Below are positions 31,534 to 33,411 of a stretch of 33,411 nt of DNA, one piece after another (position 1 is the stretch's first letter; each line of letters starts with the position of its first letter). Location: assembly GCF_018883605.1 (NCBI RefSeq), contig NZ_JAHLEM010000236.1, positions 1-33,411 on the forward strand, written 5' to 3'. This DNA comes from Streptomyces niphimycinicus (GTDB lineage Bacteria > Actinomycetota > Actinomycetes > Streptomycetales > Streptomycetaceae). The notes beneath the pieces are model-generated. The model was not told where the DNA came from and made no database searches. It worked only from the letters and a program-made list of their open reading frames with translations. The translations under genes were made by a program, and so were the position numbers.

Positions 31534-32729
31534 CGGACGAGCACGGCCCCGGGCGGGCCACGGCGGGGTTCCACGAGGTCTACGGCACCGAGCCCGGCGG
31601 CGTCTGGGCGGCGCCGGGCCGGGTCAATCTGATCGGCGAGCACACCGACTACAACGACGGCTTCGTGATGCCGCTCGCCCTGCCCCACACCTGCCTGGCC
31701 GCCGCCACCCCGCGCACCGACGGGGTGCTGCGGCTCCACTCGGGCGACGCCCCGGGCGGAATCGTCGAACTGCGCGTCGAGGAGCTGGCGCCGGTCGCGG
31801 GCGGCGCCGGCGGCGACCGCGGCGGCTGGGCGGCCTATCCGGCCGGAGTGGTCTGGGCGCTGGGCGAGGAGGGGCTGCTGAGGGGCGCGGCCGGGGGTGC
31901 GGACCTGCACTTCGAGTCCACCGTGCCCACCGGCGCCGGACTGTCGTCGTCCGCCGCGCTGGAGGTGGCCACGGCCACCGCGCTCAGCGAGCTGTACGGA
32001 CTGGGGCTCAGCCCGCGGCGTATCGCCCAGCTCTGCCAGCGCGCGGAGAACGTCTTCGTGGGCGTGCCCTGCGGGATCATGGACCAGATGGCGTCCGCGT
32101 GCTGCACCGAGGGGCACGCCCTGTTCCTGGACGCCCGTGATCTCACCCAGCGCCAGGTGCCGTTCGACCTGGCGGCCGAGGGGCTGCGGCTGCTGGTGGT
32201 GGACACCCGCGTCAAGCATGAGCTGGGCGACGGCGCCTATGCGAACCGGCGGGCCGCCTGCGAGGCGGCCGCCGAGGCGATCGGGGTGCCCGCGCTGCGC
32301 GATGTGCCCTTCGACGGGCTGGACGCGACGCTCGCCCAACTGGAGCGGCTGGGCTGCGATGCGACCACGCGGCGGCGGGTGCGCCATGTGGTGACCGAGG
32401 ACCGCAGGGTGGAGAAGGTCATCGAGCTGCTCGACGCGGGGGACACGCGGTCCATCGGACCGGTGCTGACCGCCGGGCACGCCTCCTGCCGCGACGACTT
32501 CGAGATCTCCTGCGCCGAGCTCGACCTCGTCGTGGAGTCGGCGAACGCGGCGGGTGCGCTGGGGGCGCGGATGACCGGCGGCGGCTTCGGCGGCTCGGCC
32601 ATCGTGCTGGTGGCGGAGGGGGATGCGGAGGCGGTGGGCAAGGCGGTGACCGAGGCGTTCGGCGCGGCGGGCTACGGCGCTCCGCGGATCTTCCCGGCGG
32701 TGCCCAGCGCGGGGGCGCGACGGCTGTAG
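31530..32729 (+). CDS. galK: Galactokinase
   Basis: A 399-aa GHMP kinase that phosphorylates galactose at C1, the first Leloir step. Seen are the galactokinase signature GRVNLIGEHTDYNDGFVMP (from residue 30), the ATP loop PTGAGLSSSAALEVA, the GIMDQMAS segment with the catalytic Asp, and the C-terminal MTGGGFGGSAI motif. GTG at 31530 overlaps the galE stop (GTGA) with GGAGGGAGAG before it. An internal Gly-rich loop (GGAGGDRGG, about residue 92) is extra. No terminator hairpin was recognised directly after the stop. Confidence 0.96.
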   Translation: MTDEHGPGRATAGFHEVYGTEPGGVWAAPGRVNLIGEHTDYNDGFVMPLALPHTCLAAATPRTDGVLRLHSGDAPGGIVELRVEELAPVAGGAGGDRGGWAAYPAGVVWALGEEGLLRGAAGGADLHFESTVPTGAGLSSSAALEVATATALSELYGLGLSPRRIAQLCQRAENVFVGVPCGIMDQMASACCTEGHALFLDARDLTQRQVPFDLAAEGLRLLVVDTRVKHELGDGAYANRRAACEAAAEAIGVPALRDVPFDGLDATLAQLERLGCDATTRRRVRHVVTEDRRVEKVIELLDAGDTRSIGPVLTAGHASCRDDFEISCAELDLVVESANAAGALGARMTGGGFGGSAIVLVAEGDAEAVGKAVTEAFGAAGYGAPRIFPAVPSAGARRL

Positions 32730-33050
32730 CCCGGCGTTCTCGGTAAATCTTCGCTGCTCGTGGATCACTCAGTCCCCAAGAGCGAACAAGAAACACGCAG
32801 TGAACAGCCGAGAACAGTCAGTTTCGCTAATCCGCTTCCTATATGAGACCACGGCCTTACTCTGAGTACAGCGTCGGTGGGGGCCGACGCTTGTTCAGGG
32901 GGCGAGACAGTCAGGTACGACGCCTGGGGCGGGGTAGCAATCACAGCACGGCGGCGGCCGTGCGGGTTGCGGTGACCTTGCGCCGGGCGCCGTACCCGCA
33001 CTGTTTCTCGGTGTATCCGGAATCTTCATCCGGCGACTGGGGGGTTGTCC
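32730..33050 (+). promoter_or_regulatory. 321-bp AT-richer upstream region of the receiver-protein gene
   Basis: No gene was seen. The stretch 32745-32870 is clearly less GC-rich than its surroundings. It holds three GAACA motifs (32784, 32802, 32812), an inverted pair GTTCTCGG (32736-32743) / CCGAGAAC (32808-32815), a possible -10 TATATG (32840-32845), and a hairpin GCGTCGG-N6-CCGACGC (32871-32890). A G-run (33039-33044) serves as SD for the GTG at 33051. Confidence 0.45.
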
Positions 33051-33411
33051 GTGGCACGTATTCGGGTTCTCGTGGTTGACGACCATCGTATTTTCGCCGA
33101 GTCACTGGCCGCCGCCCTCGCGGCGGAACAGGACGTGGACGTGGCGGCGGCAGGCAGCGGCCCGGCGGCGCTGCGCTGTCTGGAGCGCGCCGCGGCGGAG
33201 GGGCGCCACTTCGACATTCTGCTGATCGACGCCGATCTGGGCACGACCGCCGACGGCGCGGGCCCACCGCTCCCGGTGCCGGCCGAGGTGGCCTACGGCG
33301 GGGCGAACGGCACACCGCACAACGGCATTCACGGCGGGCCGCACGGCGGACCGCACAGTGGGCCACACGGCGGGCCGCATGGCGGGCCACACGGCGGACC
33401 GCGCGGCGGGC
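33051..33411 (+). CDS. Response-regulator receiver protein with His-Gly-Gly-Pro repeat insertion, partial
   Basis: The frame is open from GTG 33051 to the window edge (120 residues visible). It begins MARIRVLVVDDHRIFAESLA, a NarL/LuxR-type receiver start with the acidic pair D10-D11, and has the phospho-acceptor Asp60 in ILLIDADLG. Directly after this, where strand 4 should follow, comes a Gly/Pro loop and then a repeat with His at residues 90, 94, 98, 102, 106, 110 and 114, in units of HGGP. The edge cuts the gene within or just after the repeat (R118). A LuxR DNA-binding domain is expected beyond the window but is not seen. GGGGGG about 7 nt before the GTG is the SD. The repeat may bind metal (inference). 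Confidence 0.82.
   Translation, partial: MARIRVLVVDDHRIFAESLAAALAAEQDVDVAAAGSGPAALRCLERAAAEGRHFDILLIDADLGTTADGAGPPLPVPAEVAYGGANGTPHNGIHGGPHGGPHSGPHGGPHGGPHGGPRGG

Overview
This is a high-GC actinobacterial chromosome segment, almost certainly from a Streptomyces or close relative. The evidence is strong G/C third-position bias, many GTG starts, ATGA/GTGA stop-start overlaps, and a core gene order (PMT mannosyltransferase / rsmI / zinc-ribbon protein / tatD / rpfB / rsmA / ispE / ABC-F) that I recall from S. coelicolor. No rRNA, tRNA, CRISPR array or intact insertion sequence was seen.

Layout. (1) 1-1153, minus: an EACC1-like adaptor and a caspase-fold protease cut by the left edge, an arrangement known from predicted prokaryotic conflict/signalling systems. 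(2) 1261-3114: a TetR regulator divergent from a DUF1330-like/haloalkane-dehalogenase-like pair, with an inverted repeat between them. (3) 3166-8305, minus: an EamA/DMT transporter and YbaK-type deacylase (overlapping), a lipoprotein penicillin-binding protein with a MecA_N-like domain, and a protein O-mannosyltransferase. (4) 8444-16953, plus: housekeeping genes rsmI, a CxxC protein, tatD, rpfB, rsmA, ispE and an ABC-F ATPase. The spacers here are rich in repeats: a 373-bp near-palindrome between rsmA and ispE, duplicated ispE 3' ends plus a 14-bp tandem array before the ABC-F gene, and another 14-bp array before tatD. (5) 17256-20084: a proline/glutamine-rich membrane-anchored beta-propeller-like protein and an orphan LuxR-type regulator lacking the phospho-acceptor Asp. 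(6) 20286-26969: a somewhat lower-GC accessory module made of a 31-aa membrane peptide, an ABC ATPase and an FtsX-type permease (all joined by ATGA overlaps), divergent from a histidine kinase/response regulator pair, then a secreted TAP-type serine peptidase. (7) 27305-32729: a sodium:solute symporter with a small membrane partner, divergent from galT-galE-galK (Leloir pathway), sharing a regulatory region with an operator-like palindrome. (8) 33051-edge: a receiver-domain protein carrying a His-Gly-Gly-Pro repeat right after its phospho-acceptor loop, truncated by the window end.

How the genes work together. The symporter plus galTEK form a likely sugar uptake and catabolism unit. The ABC-TCS module looks like a sense-and-respond envelope system in which the kinase/regulator may control the exporter-like ABC complex. 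rsmI and rsmA both modify 16S rRNA, rpfB and the PBP act on peptidoglycan, and PMT glycosylates exported proteins. The least conventional signals are the His-repeat receiver protein, the overlapping 31-aa peptide gene, the caspase/EACC1 pair and the large palindromic spacer.
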